A stretch of DNA of 49,068 bases from Streptomyces huiliensis (GCF_020037025.1 NZ_JAIQLH010000040.1:1-49068); one strand, 5' to 3'. Positions 7,401-16,433 are shown, numbered from the stretch's first letter. Notes: generated by a model not told the origin, from the sequence alone. Translations and numbers: made by a program.

Positions 7401-9742
7401 GGCTGGTGCGCGGCCTGCCGCTGCGGCAGGCGGTCGCCTCGGGCGTGGCCATCGCGGTGGCCGCCGTCCCGGAGGGGCTGCCGCTCGTCGCGACCGTCGC
7501 CCAGTCGGCCGCGGCACGGCGGCTGTCGCGGCACGGCGTCCTGACCCGCTCGGCGCGGGCCCTGGAGGCCCTGGGACGGGTGGACACCGTCTGCTTCGAC
7601 AAGACGGGCACCCTCACCCGCGGCCGTCTGTCCGTCACCCGCCTGGCCGCCCCGGGCCAGCCCCCGCCGCCCCTCGACAGCCCTTACGGCCGGCGCCTGC
7701 TGCGCACCGCGGCCCGCGCCTGCCCGCCGCCCGAACCCGACCGGCCACCGCCGCACGCCACCGACCGGGCCGTCCTGGACGCGGCCACCGCACACGCCGC
7801 CCCCGACCGCACCTGGCGGCTGCTCACCGAACTACCCTTCGAGACCGGCCGCGGCTACTCCGCGTCCCTCGGCACCGAGGACGGCACCCCTGTGCTCGCC
7901 GTCAAGGGAGCCCCCGAGACGGTACTCGCCCGCTGCACGGCGGTGGCCACAGGCGACGGCGACGCCTCCCTCCCCCTCGGCGCGAAACGACTGCGCGCCG
8001 CTCAGGAGCTGGTACAGGCCCTCGCCCGCGACGGACTGCGGGTACTCGCGGTGGCGGAGGCCAGGCCGGCGGGCACGCCCGCGGACGGGCGACACCGTCC
8101 CGCCCCCGAGGACCCGGGGCACCGGCCCGCCACCGCCGTGGCGGGCGACAAGGCGCGGCCCGCCGACACCGCACCGGGCAGCGAGCCCCGGCCGGCCACC
8201 GTCGACTCGGGCGAGGGGAACGGGACTTCCGTCGCCGACCCCGGGAGCGGGTCGGCCACCGCCGACTCGGGCGCGGGGGGACGGACCGCTCTTGCGGGGA
8301 GCCGGTCTTCCGCCGCCGCCGCGGGCTCCGGGAGCCGACGCCTCGTCACCGTCGCGACCGGCGAGCCTCGACTCGCCGACACCGTCCCGCACCGCGAGGC
8401 CCAGCCCACCGGCGGTGACGGCGATAGCGGCGATAGCGGCGGTGACAGCGGTGACGGTCCCGAACTCCCCGACCTCGTCCACGACCTGACACTCCTCGGC
8501 TTCCTGGCGCTCGCCGACACCCCGCGCCCCGGCGCCGCCGAGGCCGTCCGCCGACTCACGGAGGCGGGCACTCGCGTCGTCATGATCACTGGTGATCATC
8601 CGGCGACGGCCGCCGCGGTCGCCCGGGAACTCGGCGTGCCCGCCGGGGAGGTGGTCACCGGACCGCGGCTCGACACGCTCCCCGAGCCGGAGCGCACGGC
8701 CCGTGTCGCCGGGGCCACCGTGTTCGCGCGCGTCTCTCCCGAACAGAAGGCGGGCATCGTGCACGCCCTGCGCTCCGCGGGCCGGGTGGTCGCCATGACC
8801 GGGGACGGGATCAACGACGCCGCCGCCATCCGGCTCGCGGACGTGGGCATCGGCCTGTCCGCCCACGGCTCCACGTCCGCCCGGGCCGCCGCGGAGCTCG
8901 TCCTCGCGGAACCCGACCCGCGCCGCATCGTGGATGCCCTGCTGGAGGGCCGGGCGCTCTGGCGGAGCGTGCGGGACGCGGTGGCGGTGCTGGTCGGGGG
9001 CAACGCGGGCGAGGTCGCGTTCACCGTGCTCGGCACCGCCGTCTCGGGCCGGGCGCCCCTGGGCACCCGGCAGTTCCTCCTGGTCAACCTGTTCACCGAC
9101 ATGCTGCCCGCGCTCGCCATCGCGGTCGCCAGGACCGGCGCGGCGGAGGACGACGAACTCGCCGCGGGCCCGGTACCCGCCCCGCTGGGCCGCGAGCTGG
9201 CGCGCGCCCTGGCCGTCCGGGGCACGGCCACCGCGCTCGGCGCCGCCGCGGCCTGGCAGTGCGGGCGCGCCACCGGCCGCGCCGGGCGCGCGAGCACCAT
9301 GGGACTCGCCGCCCTGGTCCTGACCCAGCTCGGCCAGACCCTGACGACGGACTGGCGCAGTCCGCTCGTCCTGACCACCGCCGGGCTGTCCGCCCTCGCC
9401 CTCGTCGGCGTGGTGCAGACGCCGGGCGTCAGCCACTTCTTCGGCTGCGCCCCGCTGGGCCCGGTGGCCTGGGGCACCGTCCTCGGCGCCTCGGCCGCCG
9501 CGACCGCCGCCGCCGCGCTCGCGCCCCGGCTGCTCACCCCGGACGGCCGCGAGCCCGGCGCCGTGGCACCGGCACCGGGCGGCGTCCCCGCGCCGGACGG
9601 CACCCCGCCGGTACGGCCGCCGTGCGACCCCCGCCCGCACTCCGGCCGATCGCCGTCGGACCGGACGGGGACCGGCTCCCCCCGGCCGCAGCCCGACGTC
9701 CCGCCCCACGCCGCGACGGCCTCCGCCCCACCATCCGGTTGA
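4406..9742 (+). CDS. Very large cation-translocating P-type ATPase (CtpI-like, with low-complexity inserts)
   Basis: About 1778 residues from GTG 4406, preceded by GGGAGG with 5-nt spacing. In-frame starts at 4328 and 4262 are possible but poorly supported. The N-terminal part has the RTHVEVRG and NAVLGHLVI pattern of a degenerate heavy-metal-associated-like domain, as in mycobacterial CtpI. All P-type hallmarks are present: DESPLTGES (actuator), AVPEGLPL in M4, VCFDKTGTLT (phosphorylation Asp), VVMITGDHP and VAMTGDGIND. PEGLP resembles Ca/Mg-type pumps, but the ion is unknown. Odd features are two low-complexity inserts, at about 6000-6240 (Gly/Ala/Asp) before the pump core and 8060-8460 (Pro/Ala/Ser/Gly/Asp) between the nucleotide-binding and phosphorylation parts, plus a Pro-rich C-tail. 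No frameshift is seen. Confidence 0.9.
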   Translation: MGSWNALVPALVGTALRAGPVRAWDTATGALDQGRRTAGGALSALTATVASGFAEAAAALAEGGRERTRRRVWTSGGRTHVEVRGLGRGARHDRLAAALCTALHRLEGVNWAEVNAVLGHLVIDADEDAVDAADLLELVDRIEEEHFGAGPFDSHAPRPPFDPVPATLARVALAADCVGLVCATARRLSPLPALPPALRLPVVLAETQPRLRRLLEDRLGREHADVLLAASNAAAHAFTRGAGPLALDLVHRIWQLAEIRARRDVWALREPELVGCGADLPRRAPERAARPVPLPEGPVESCGRRTALTALLGAGGLLAWTRDPERAARTVVATAPKAAEAGREAFAARLGRDLARAGALPLDPAALRRLDRVTTVLFDAAALCAPRPRLLSAAPTGGLDEAALWSAAHHVLARFSLGGLSGPGPWTAGDWRLERPRDAPTGRPDAAGGLPLDLWAPDGARAGRILVGCELDPLAEALLTAAHGPTRRVLLTEHLSTAELLPRAHRTVPAGASLYEEVRRLQQEGEVVLLVASGGGDAGDGDDAAGAEAGGGPVGAGAARADAAEDGPVGADTARDEAVGKDTSRADTAGANVAGGDPAGSGTARERAAAAADVAVAVPPRPGAPGRPCWSADLVCGPGPALVWRILAALEPAREVSAASARLSLGGSLLGALIATGGARSERTGLATSPVHGAALLAMAGGMLAARRVAGRPLPPGRVRGTWHALGAWETLCLLRSSTGPPPAAPRPARRPAPLAATARLPVIGPAARGSGRLLGAVREELRDPLTPVLTLGAAASVAVGSTVDSALVGGVMTGNALISGVQRLRAERALRGLLLAERPTARRLHWSPRGEAPNGLLSSLAAAPVRTVPAEELRTGDVVALGPSDVVPADARLLAADRLELDESPLTGESTPVPKDPRATPAADLADRSCMVYQGCTVLAGTGYAVVTATGAQTEAGRAADLVGEATAAPGIEAHLAALTRAALPAVGVGGGAVTLLGLVRGLPLRQAVASGVAIAVAAVPEGLPLVATVAQSAAARRLSRHGVLTRSARALEALGRVDTVCFDKTGTLTRGRLSVTRLAAPGQPPPPLDSPYGRRLLRTAARACPPPEPDRPPPHATDRAVLDAATAHAAPDRTWRLLTELPFETGRGYSASLGTEDGTPVLAVKGAPETVLARCTAVATGDGDASLPLGAKRLRAAQELVQALARDGLRVLAVAEARPAGTPADGRHRPAPEDPGHRPATAVAGDKARPADTAPGSEPRPATVDSGEGNGTSVADPGSGSATADSGAGGRTALAGSRSSAAAAGSGSRRLVTVATGEPRLADTVPHREAQPTGGDGDSGDSGGDSGDGPELPDLVHDLTLLGFLALADTPRPGAAEAVRRLTEAGTRVVMITGDHPATAAAVARELGVPAGEVVTGPRLDTLPEPERTARVAGATVFARVSPEQKAGIVHALRSAGRVVAMTGDGINDAAAIRLADVGIGLSAHGSTSARAAAELVLAEPDPRRIVDALLEGRALWRSVRDAVAVLVGGNAGEVAFTVLGTAVSGRAPLGTRQFLLVNLFTDMLPALAIAVARTGAAEDDELAAGPVPAPLGRELARALAVRGTATALGAAAAWQCGRATGRAGRASTMGLAALVLTQLGQTLTTDWRSPLVLTTAGLSALALVGVVQTPGVSHFFGCAPLGPVAWGTVLGASAAATAAAALAPRLLTPDGREPGAVAPAPGGVPAPDGTPPVRPPCDPRPHSGRSPSDRTGTGSPRPQPDVPPHAATASAPPSG
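8411..8458 (+). repeat. 9-bp-type GDS-encoding repeat inside the P-type ATPase gene
   Basis: Short units such as GGCGATAGC and GGTGACAGC in tandem encode GDGDSGDSGGDSGDG. The region lies in a longer low-complexity insert, and the unit length preserves the frame. Confidence 0.7.
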
Positions 9743-9854
9743 TGCCGAAGTGACGCTGCCCGGAGCGGAAGCGCGCCCGTCAGAGACGCGAAGCACGGCA
9801 CCATAGACCGGCCTTGGAGACCACCGGTATGCGACCACGCCGTGGACAGGGCGC

Positions 9855-10031
9855 TCAGCGCCGGTCGTCGACGATGACCGAGGCGTGCCGGCAGACCGGA
9901 CCCGCGGCGCTGGAGTGGAGGACCGCCGGGGAGACCAGGAGGGCGCCCGGGGTGAGGCGGGTGACGGACTTGAAGTCGCGGATGAGGTGCGACTGGTCGT
10001 AGTAGCCGCAGCGGGCCGCAAGGGCAGCAGG
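9855..10031 (-). pseudogene. AraC-family regulator, C-terminal remnant
   Basis: The minus strand encodes LAARCGYYDQSHLIRDFKSV then TRLTPGALL, which is the second helix-turn-helix and PF-like end of AraC/XylS regulators, followed by about 25 residues and a stop. Upstream of this the same frame becomes Arg/Pro-rich sequence with no AraC character, and neither other minus frame carries the missing first helix-turn-helix or the N-terminal domain. Only about 58 codons of a normal 250-300 residue regulator remain. It is probably a dead fragment left by a deletion; a fused new ORF starting at 10208 is unlikely. Confidence 0.6.
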
Positions 10032-10220
10032 GCTCGGAGACCCACCTCCCGGAGACCGGCCCCTCGGAAAGCCGCGGTGGCGGCCATTCCTGCGAGGCGC
10101 GGCGCCACGCTCGCCGGGATCCCGCCGCAGACCCACGGAACGTGGACGGCGCCGCCGCCTGCCCTCTGGGCACGGCTTCCGAAGCATCGCCGATCGAAGG
10201 CTGCTCAACTCCCTAGTTCT

Positions 10221-10239
10221 GTAACCCCTTTGGGGTTAC
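10221..10239. promoter_or_regulatory. Perfect 8-bp palindrome, likely operator of the RHH/Clp-N operon
   Basis: The sequence is gtaacccc-ttt-ggggttac, followed two bases later by a partial half-site (ttggggtc, 10241-10248) that abuts the ATG at 10249. Position and symmetry suggest autorepression by the downstream ribbon-helix-helix protein; this is inference. Confidence 0.6.
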
Positions 10240-10248
10240 CTTGGGGTC

Positions 10249-11016
10249 ATGCCAAAAATCAACGTCTATCTGCCCGACGATCTCGCCGAGGCGGTCAAGA
10301 AGGCCGGCGTGCCGGTGTCGGCGGTGTGCCAGCGGGCGCTGGAGCAGGCCGTGCGCCGGGTGGCCGTCATCCGGGAGACGGTCCTGGCCGATCTCGACAA
10401 CGCGCCGACTGGGGCGCCGGTGAACTTCACCGCACCGACCCGGGCCGTACTCAAACTGGCGGCGGAGCGGGCGCAGGTCGCCGGCGCGCCGATGATCGGA
10501 ACCGAGCACCTGTTGGACGCCCTGCTGGCGGAGGGCAACAACCTGGCGCTTCACGTGCTCCGCGCCATGGAGATCGAACCGACCCAGGTAGGAGGCGATC
10601 TGGCTCGCCGCCGGCCTGGGAACAAGGCAGGCTCCGCGTCGGCACAGGAGAGCAGCGATCCGCGTCGGCTCGACGGGCCTGCGGCCAACGCCCTCGAACT
10701 GGCGGTCTCCGAGGCGACCGCCCTCGGCCACAACTACCTTGGCTGCGAGCACCTGCTGCTCGGGATGACCGTCGAAGCTGATGGCGTCGCCGGCCGGGTA
10801 CTGCGGTCCCTGGGAGCCGATCCCAAGCTTGTCCGCCGCGCCGTCACCGCCGCACTCGCGGGCTACGTCCATCTGCGGGCCGCGGCCGGGCAGGACCGGC
10901 CGACGCCCGCCGACGTGCGGCAGGAACTCGCCACGGCCGTCCGCGCCGAACTCGCACCGCTGAACCGGCGCATCGCACGGCTGGAAGAGCGCCTCGGCCT
11001 CACGGCCGAAGGCTGA
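10249..11016 (+). CDS. Ribbon-helix-helix-like N-terminus fused to two Clp N-terminal (Clp-R) repeats
   Basis: 255 residues from ATG 10249. Residues 1-38 (MPKINVYLPDDLAEAV, then VSAVCQRALEQAVRRV) have the strand-helix-helix pattern of ribbon-helix-helix DNA-binding proteins. Two Clp-N repeats follow: residues about 62-118 (FTAPTRAVLKLAAERA and IGTEHLLDALLAEGNN) and about 145-205 (ALELAVSEATALGHNYLGCE and HLLLGMTVEADGVAGRVLRS). The C-terminus (LNRRIARLEERLG) looks like a short coiled coil. No AAA+ ATPase domain is present, so it is not a ClpC chaperone. It could be a DNA-binding protein whose Clp-N repeats sense peptides or degrons, or an adaptor. A palindrome lies directly upstream, and the stop is 5 bases before the GTG of a beta-lactamase-fold hydrolase, so the two are almost certainly co-transcribed. 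The function of this architecture is unknown to me. Confidence 0.8.
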   Translation: MPKINVYLPDDLAEAVKKAGVPVSAVCQRALEQAVRRVAVIRETVLADLDNAPTGAPVNFTAPTRAVLKLAAERAQVAGAPMIGTEHLLDALLAEGNNLALHVLRAMEIEPTQVGGDLARRRPGNKAGSASAQESSDPRRLDGPAANALELAVSEATALGHNYLGCEHLLLGMTVEADGVAGRVLRSLGADPKLVRRAVTAALAGYVHLRAAAGQDRPTPADVRQELATAVRAELAPLNRRIARLEERLGLTAEG

Positions 11017-11021
11017 CCGCC

Positions 11022-12341
11022 GTGGCCGACCCCTTCGACAGCCTTCCCTCCCATCCCCTCCACACCCTGGCCGCCGACCCTCAGGCGGCGGCGGAGCTGC
11101 TGGCGGCGTCGCCGTCGGTGGTGGGCGTGCAGGTCGCCGGTGTCGTCGACGGCGCGCCGGCCGTCGGCGCCGCGGGCGTGGCCGATACGGAGACCGGCGA
11201 GCCGGTGACCGCCGGCACCGGCTTCCGGATCGGATCGATCACGAAGCTGCTCACCGCCGACCTGGTGATGGGCTGCGTCCGGGACCGCCTCGTCGGCCTG
11301 GAAGACCCCTTGGCCCGGTTCGTCCCCGGCCCGTGGGACGGCGTACTCGTGCGCCATCTGCTGTCCCACTCCTCGGGGTTGGACGCCGGAGACATCTTCG
11401 TCGACACCGGGGACGACGATGAGGCCATCACCCGGTACACCGACATGCTCCGGGGAGTGGGCTCACTCTTCCCGCCGGGCGCGACGTTCTCCTACTGCAA
11501 CGGCGGCATCGTCCTGGCCGGCCGACTGGCCGAGATCCTGCTGGGGCGGACGTGGCGGGAGGCACTGCGTGAGAGGGTGCTCGACCCGGCGGGTATGCGC
11601 GAGACGCGATTCGTCGCCGGTGCGGACGCCGAGCACGACACGGGTACCGTCCGAGGCCATGTGGTCCGCGACGGTGAATCGACCCCGCTGCCACGGCGGA
11701 TCGGCAACCCGATGTGCACGCGGGGACTCGACCCGGCCGGCGGCACAGTGGTGTCCACCGCCGCCGACCTCGGCCGCTTCACTCAAGCACATTTGCGCAC
11801 GCCCGGCACCGAGGTCATGCGGACGCTGCACGCGCCCGCCCCCGGAGGCGTGGCCGCCATGCGCGGGGCCGGGCTTGGCTGGATGGTTTGGGCCGATCCC
11901 GCCCGGTCCGGCCAGTCCGGCGTGCGCGTCGGCGGGGCCAACCCCGGCCAGTCCGGCCTGATCGCCGCCGACCCCGCCACCCAGACCGCCCTCGTCGTAC
12001 TCACCAACTCCGACCAGGGGATCGACGCCGTCAACGCGCTGCTGGACGCGCCCGGACCGCCACCCGGCCCTGTTCCGGAGCCCGCCCCCGCCGATCTGTC
12101 CCGCTACGCCGGCCGGTACAGCTCACACGCCGTCGCCATGGAAGTGACCACGGGCGGCAACGGGCTGCTCGCCAGGGCCCCGGGTTATCCCGCCATCCCG
12201 CTCGCCCCGCGCGACCGCCAGACCTTCGACTCACCAGGCGGTCCCGTGGCGTTCCTCGGCTTCGACGAGCACGGCGCACCTGACAGCCTGCGCTTCCGCA
12301 TGCGCGTCATGCGCAGGGACGGGCCCGCGCTGCCTCAGTGA
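11022..12341 (+). CDS. Serine hydrolase, beta-lactamase class C / DD-peptidase fold
   Basis: 439 residues from GTG 11022, 5 bases after the preceding stop. The nucleophile motif SITK lies in FRIGSITKLLTADL (around residue 70), with HLLSHSSGL after it, and the YxN motif is YCN in FSYCNGGIVLAGRLAEI. The third motif, normally KTG or HxG, is replaced by a GGANPGQSG stretch near residue 308. A C-terminal domain of about 90 residues (LSRYAGRYSS onward) resembles the lipocalin-like extensions of this family. No signal peptide is apparent, so it may act in the cytoplasm as an esterase or peptidase rather than a resistance beta-lactamase. Operon linkage with the RHH/Clp-N protein implies shared control. 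The substrate is unknown. Confidence 0.82.
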   Translation: MADPFDSLPSHPLHTLAADPQAAAELLAASPSVVGVQVAGVVDGAPAVGAAGVADTETGEPVTAGTGFRIGSITKLLTADLVMGCVRDRLVGLEDPLARFVPGPWDGVLVRHLLSHSSGLDAGDIFVDTGDDDEAITRYTDMLRGVGSLFPPGATFSYCNGGIVLAGRLAEILLGRTWREALRERVLDPAGMRETRFVAGADAEHDTGTVRGHVVRDGESTPLPRRIGNPMCTRGLDPAGGTVVSTAADLGRFTQAHLRTPGTEVMRTLHAPAPGGVAAMRGAGLGWMVWADPARSGQSGVRVGGANPGQSGLIAADPATQTALVVLTNSDQGIDAVNALLDAPGPPPGPVPEPAPADLSRYAGRYSSHAVAMEVTTGGNGLLARAPGYPAIPLAPRDRQTFDSPGGPVAFLGFDEHGAPDSLRFRMRVMRRDGPALPQ

Positions 12342-12459
12342 GGTGGTTCCCGCTGAGGCGGTCGTTCACCTCGCCTCGACGAGGGCTTCCCAGCGGTCGC
12401 CCGACCGGGAAGGAAGGGGACCGTGCGGAAACCCCGCCGCGACTCCGCCTGCTGCCTGC

Positions 12460-12927
12460 CTATGACCCACTCCGGCTGCTCTCGTCGTAAGGCAGGCCCG
12501 CCACCGCCCGGTTGCGGAGCCAGAGGGCGGCGCGCAGTGGGGGCCAGTGGGGTGAGAAGTCGTGGGCGGCGCAGACGGGGCGGTGGGCGACCCGGCAGTC
12601 GGGGCGGCGCGCCGGTGCGCCGGGGGTGCGGGCGACAGTCCGTCCGTCGTCCGTGTCGAACCAGCGCCGGGCGGTGGGGACCTCGGCTGCCGGGTAGAGC
12701 TCCGGTTCGAGCGGGATCCAGTGGCCGGTGTCCGTCGGGCGGAGGTCGCGGGGGCAGCCGCAGTCCGGGCAGGCCGGGGTCTCCGGCCGGCGGGTGGAGA
12801 GCCCCTCTCCGTCGTCGAAGTCGAAGTCGAAGTCGGTGTGGGTGTGGGTGTGGGTGTCGATGTCGCCGTTGAAAGCGGACTCGTCAAGGTGCTCCGGCCG
12901 CGCGTGCCCTCCCTCGTGTTCCCCCAT
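12460..12927 (-). CDS. DUF6083-like protein with His-Thr/Asp-Phe repeats
   Basis: 155 residues read leftwards from ATG 12927; no strong ribosome site is seen, so the start is uncertain. A CPDCGCP knuckle near residue 54 and later CRVAHRPVCAAHDF give four or more Cys plus His residues suited to a small zinc site. HWIPLEPELYPAAEVPTARR and PLRAALWLRNRAV match the pattern of the Streptomyces DUF6083 family, whose function is unknown. The N-terminal third carries THTHTHTDFDFDFDD, encoded by two adjacent hexanucleotide repeats, probably a slippage product. It stands alone on the minus strand and ends 118 bp from the serine hydrolase gene, which converges on it. Confidence 0.6.
   Translation of the reverse strand: MGEHEGGHARPEHLDESAFNGDIDTHTHTHTDFDFDFDDGEGLSTRRPETPACPDCGCPRDLRPTDTGHWIPLEPELYPAAEVPTARRWFDTDDGRTVARTPGAPARRPDCRVAHRPVCAAHDFSPHWPPLRAALWLRNRAVAGLPYDESSRSGS
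12812..12858 (-). repeat. Two adjacent hexanucleotide repeats in the DUF6083 gene
   Basis: On the plus strand TCGAAG is repeated three times, followed by GTGTGG/GGTGTG repeated about three to four times. They encode alternating Asp-Phe and His-Thr on the minus strand. Confidence 0.85.
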
Positions 12928-13152
12928 GAAACGGAGGGTGCCGCCGGAGGAGCCGCTTCACCAGGTGCGCGACCGGCCGTTCCCTGGGGCGGCCACTGCC
13001 CCGGCGTGGGGCGGAGCGCGGCTCGCGGGGCGCCGGGCGGCCCGCTGGCGGGCGGGCGGCGTGGCCGGTGCGGCGCCCTTGCCGGGGCTGCCCGCCGACA
13101 CGGCCGCCGTCGTGGTCGGCGTCGTGGTCGGCGTCGGGCGGGAGCGCGCGAA

Positions 13153-13195
13153 ACCGCTGATTCGGGCGATCCCCCGCGTCGCCCGAATCAGCGGT
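13153..13195. terminator. Perfect 17-bp inverted repeat with 9-nt loop
   Basis: Arms 13153-13169 and 13179-13195 are exactly complementary (accgctgattcgggcga and its reverse complement). There is no T-run on the right side, so it would be a U-tract-less terminator, common in Streptomyces, or another structured element upstream of the TetR promoter. Confidence 0.5.
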
Positions 13196-13250
13196 CATAC
13201 CGGGTTCTCCCTGCTCAGCGGGCCGACCGACCGGTATGCTCCTGAGTATA

Positions 13251-13267
13251 TTGGCTCGGAGCCAGTC
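13251..13267. promoter_or_regulatory. Probable TetR operator (copy 1), upstream of the tetR gene
   Basis: The site is TTGGCT-N7-AGTCAA, with an inner palindrome TGGCTC-G-GAGCCA (13252-13264). It lies 18 bp before the TetR start codon. The same pattern recurs in front of the alpha/beta hydrolase gene at 15423. Confidence 0.6.
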
Positions 13268-13284
13268 AACGCAGGAGTTACAGC

Positions 13285-13902
13285 ATGTCGCCCCGCAGTG
13301 CGTCGGTCAATGAGGAGTTGCGCCGCAGGTCCCGTGAGCGGCTCCTCCAGGCGACCGTCGAGCTGATAGACGAACGCGGTTACGAGGCGACGACCCTCGC
13401 GGACATCGCCTGCCGGGCCGGCGCCGCGCGAGGGCTCGTCTCGTATTACTTCCCCGGCAAACGGCAGTTGCTGCAGTCGGCGGTGCACCGGCTGATGCAC
13501 ATGGAGCTCGCGGCGGCCCTGGAGCGCGAGCCGGTGAGCCGGGACGGGCGGGAGCGGCTGGCGCGCGCCATCGACGCGGTGCTGGGCCTCGCCCGGGACC
13601 GGCCGCGGCTGATGCGCACCCACATGGCGGGCATCCTCCAGTCCGAGGGCTTCATCCAGTGCCCGGAGCAGCAGCGGCTCGCGGCGCTGCTCCGCGACAC
13701 CGTCGAGCGGTACGGCTCCGCCGACCCGGAGACGGACTACCGGCTGCTGCGCGCCCTGATGATGGGCGCGGTGGTGGCGATCCTGCTCCCGGGCGCGCCG
13801 ATGCCGATGGAGCGGCTCAGGTCGGAGCTGTTCCAGCGGTACGGGCTGGACTGGCGGCTCGGCCGCCCGCCCGGCGCGGAGCCACCGCCGCCCGGGGTGT
13901 GA
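13285..13902 (+). CDS. TetR/AcrR-family transcriptional regulator
   Basis: 205 residues, ATG 13285, with an upstream GGAG. The N-terminal helix-turn-helix is typical: RLLQATVELIDERGYEATTL, ADIACRAGAARGLVSYYFPG, KRQLLQ (residues about 18-66). The rest is the variable helical ligand-binding domain. An inverted repeat TTGGCT-N7-AGTCAA just upstream suggests autoregulation, and a matching site lies before the alpha/beta hydrolase at 15462, which makes that gene a likely target. The ferredoxin reductase between them has its own ribosome site 98 bp downstream. The ligand is unknown. Confidence 0.88.
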   Translation: MSPRSASVNEELRRRSRERLLQATVELIDERGYEATTLADIACRAGAARGLVSYYFPGKRQLLQSAVHRLMHMELAAALEREPVSRDGRERLARAIDAVLGLARDRPRLMRTHMAGILQSEGFIQCPEQQRLAALLRDTVERYGSADPETDYRLLRALMMGAVVAILLPGAPMPMERLRSELFQRYGLDWRLGRPPGAEPPPPGV

Positions 13903-13999
13903 ACCGGGGCGCGGACGGCGGCGTGAACGGCGTACGGGGGGCTGCCGGGCGCGGACGCCGGTGGGATGCTGGACGCAGCCGCCGGAAGGAGACACCTCC

Positions 14000-15358
<1,359 letters not shown>

Positions 15359-15422
15359 ACGCGGGCACCGGAGGCTGAACGTGAGTACCGGGGCCGAGCG
15401 CGGGCCCGTAAGCGGCGCGTGC

Positions 15423-15440
15423 TTGACTGGTGGGAGCCAA
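15423..15440. promoter_or_regulatory. Probable TetR operator (copy 2), upstream of the alpha/beta hydrolase
   Basis: The site is TTGACT-N6-AGCCAA. Read on the minus strand it aligns with the site at 13251-13267 except for a one-base shorter spacer and three central changes. It ends about 22 bp before the TTG start at 15462. Confidence 0.6.
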
Positions 15441-15461
15441 TCACCTTGTGGGGGTGGGAAC

Positions 15462-16319
15462 TTGGAGATCGAACTCTCGGCCGGAACGATCGACTACGAG
15501 GACACGGGTGGTGAGGGGCCGGTACTCGTGTTCGCGCACGGGCTCCCGATGAACGGCAGGCAGTGGCGCAAGGTGGTGCCGCTGCTGGACGGCTACCGCT
15601 GCGTCCTGCCCACGCTGCCGCTCGGCGGCCACCGCAGACCGATGCGCCCGGACGCCGACCTGTCGCAGACGGGAATCGCCCGGCTGCTCGACGAGTTCAT
15701 GGAGCGGCTCGGCCTGGACGACGTGACGCTGGTGCTCAACGACTGGGGCGGCGGCCAGTTCATGATCTCGGAGGGACGGGCCGGGCGCCTGGCGCGGCTG
15801 GTGCTGGTGGCCTGCGAGGCGTTCGACAACTTCCCGCCGGGACCGGCCAAGGCGCTGTCGGCGGTCTGCCGCCTCCCGGGTGGGGTCCGGCTGCTGACGC
15901 GGCTGATGAGCGTCCCGGCCTTCCGCGACCACCCCAAGGGGTACGGCGGGATGAGCAGGCGCGGGCTTCCTCCGGAACTCGTCGCCGAGTGGTTCGGCCC
16001 CGCGTCCCGGAGCAAGGCGATCCGCAGGGACTTCGCCAAGTTCGCCACCTCGGCGCCGGATCGCGGCACTCTGCTCCGCTGGAGCGAGCGGCTCCGTGCG
16101 TTCGACCGCCCGGTGCTGGTCGTCTGGGCCGCCGAGGACCGGCTGATGCCGCGCGAGCACGGCCCTCGGCTGGCGGAGCACTACCCGAAGGGCCGGCTGG
16201 TGACGATCGAGGACTCGTCCACCCTGATCCCCGAGGACCAGCCGGAGCGGCTCGCCCGCGCGCTCGTCGACTTCCTCGTGGAGACCGGGGCCGAGCCGGC
16301 GGGGCGGCCCGCCGGCTGA
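15462..16319 (+). CDS. Alpha/beta-fold hydrolase (haloalkane dehalogenase/epoxide hydrolase-like)
   Basis: 285 residues from TTG 15462, preceded by GGGGGTGGG; upstream in-frame codons lack protein-like character and contain the operator. The oxyanion motif HGLPMN is near residue 27, and [10 protein letters not shown] holds the Asp in the nucleophile position used by haloalkane dehalogenases and epoxide hydrolases. [12 protein letters not shown] is the usual acid-strand region. The C-terminal region reads [20 protein letters not shown]; the catalytic His normally found before the ED-x-P element is not evident, so catalysis may be altered or use another residue. Probably controlled by the TetR protein at 13285 through the shared inverted repeat. 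The substrate is unknown. Confidence 0.82.
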   Translation: MEIELSAGTIDYEDTGGEGPVLVFAHGLPMNGRQWRKVVPLLDGYRCVLPTLPLGGHRRPMRPDADLSQTGIARLLDEFMERLGLDDVTLVLNDWGGGQFMISEGRAGRLARLVLVACEAFDNFPPGPAKALSAVCRLPGGVRLLTRLMSVPAFRDHPKGYGGMSRRGLPPELVAEWFGPASRSKAIRRDFAKFATSAPDRGTLLRWSERLRAFDRPVLVVWAAEDRLMPREHGPRLAEHYPKGRLVTIEDSSTLIPEDQPERLARALVDFLVETGAEPAGRPAG

Positions 16320-16433
16320 GCGGCCCTCGGGCGTGCGTTCTCCCCGGCCTCGTACGGGTGAAGGCGGGCATGGCGAACGGCGGCGCGGGAACCTTCGTCG
16401 TGTCTCCGACTGCCCTACGAGAGAGGGCTGTTC

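Larger units (their letters stand above)
9743..10248. other. Intergenic stretch with AraC-regulator remnant and operator-like palindrome
   Basis: No intact gene is visible in these 506 bases. They hold the AraC C-terminal remnant on the minus strand (9855-10031), about 180 bases (10040-10220) without recognisable coding content on either strand, and the palindrome just before the RHH/Clp-N gene (10221-10239). Confidence 0.6.
12928..13284. other. Intergenic region with hairpin and TetR promoter
   Basis: No gene is supported in these 357 bases; the open frames here are by-products of high GC. The content is a perfect 17-bp inverted repeat (13153-13195) and the promoter/operator of the TetR gene (13251-13267). 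Confidence 0.5.

Noticed and set aside
9855..10208. A 117-residue intact regulator on the minus strand
   Set aside because: Only the last helix-turn-helix and tail are AraC-like; the first half is Arg-rich filler, so a pseudogene remnant is the better call.
12562..13245. Plus-strand frame across the DUF6083 gene and the intergenic region
   Set aside because: No domain or ribosome site; it overlaps the minus-strand DUF6083 gene, whose Cys motifs are convincing.
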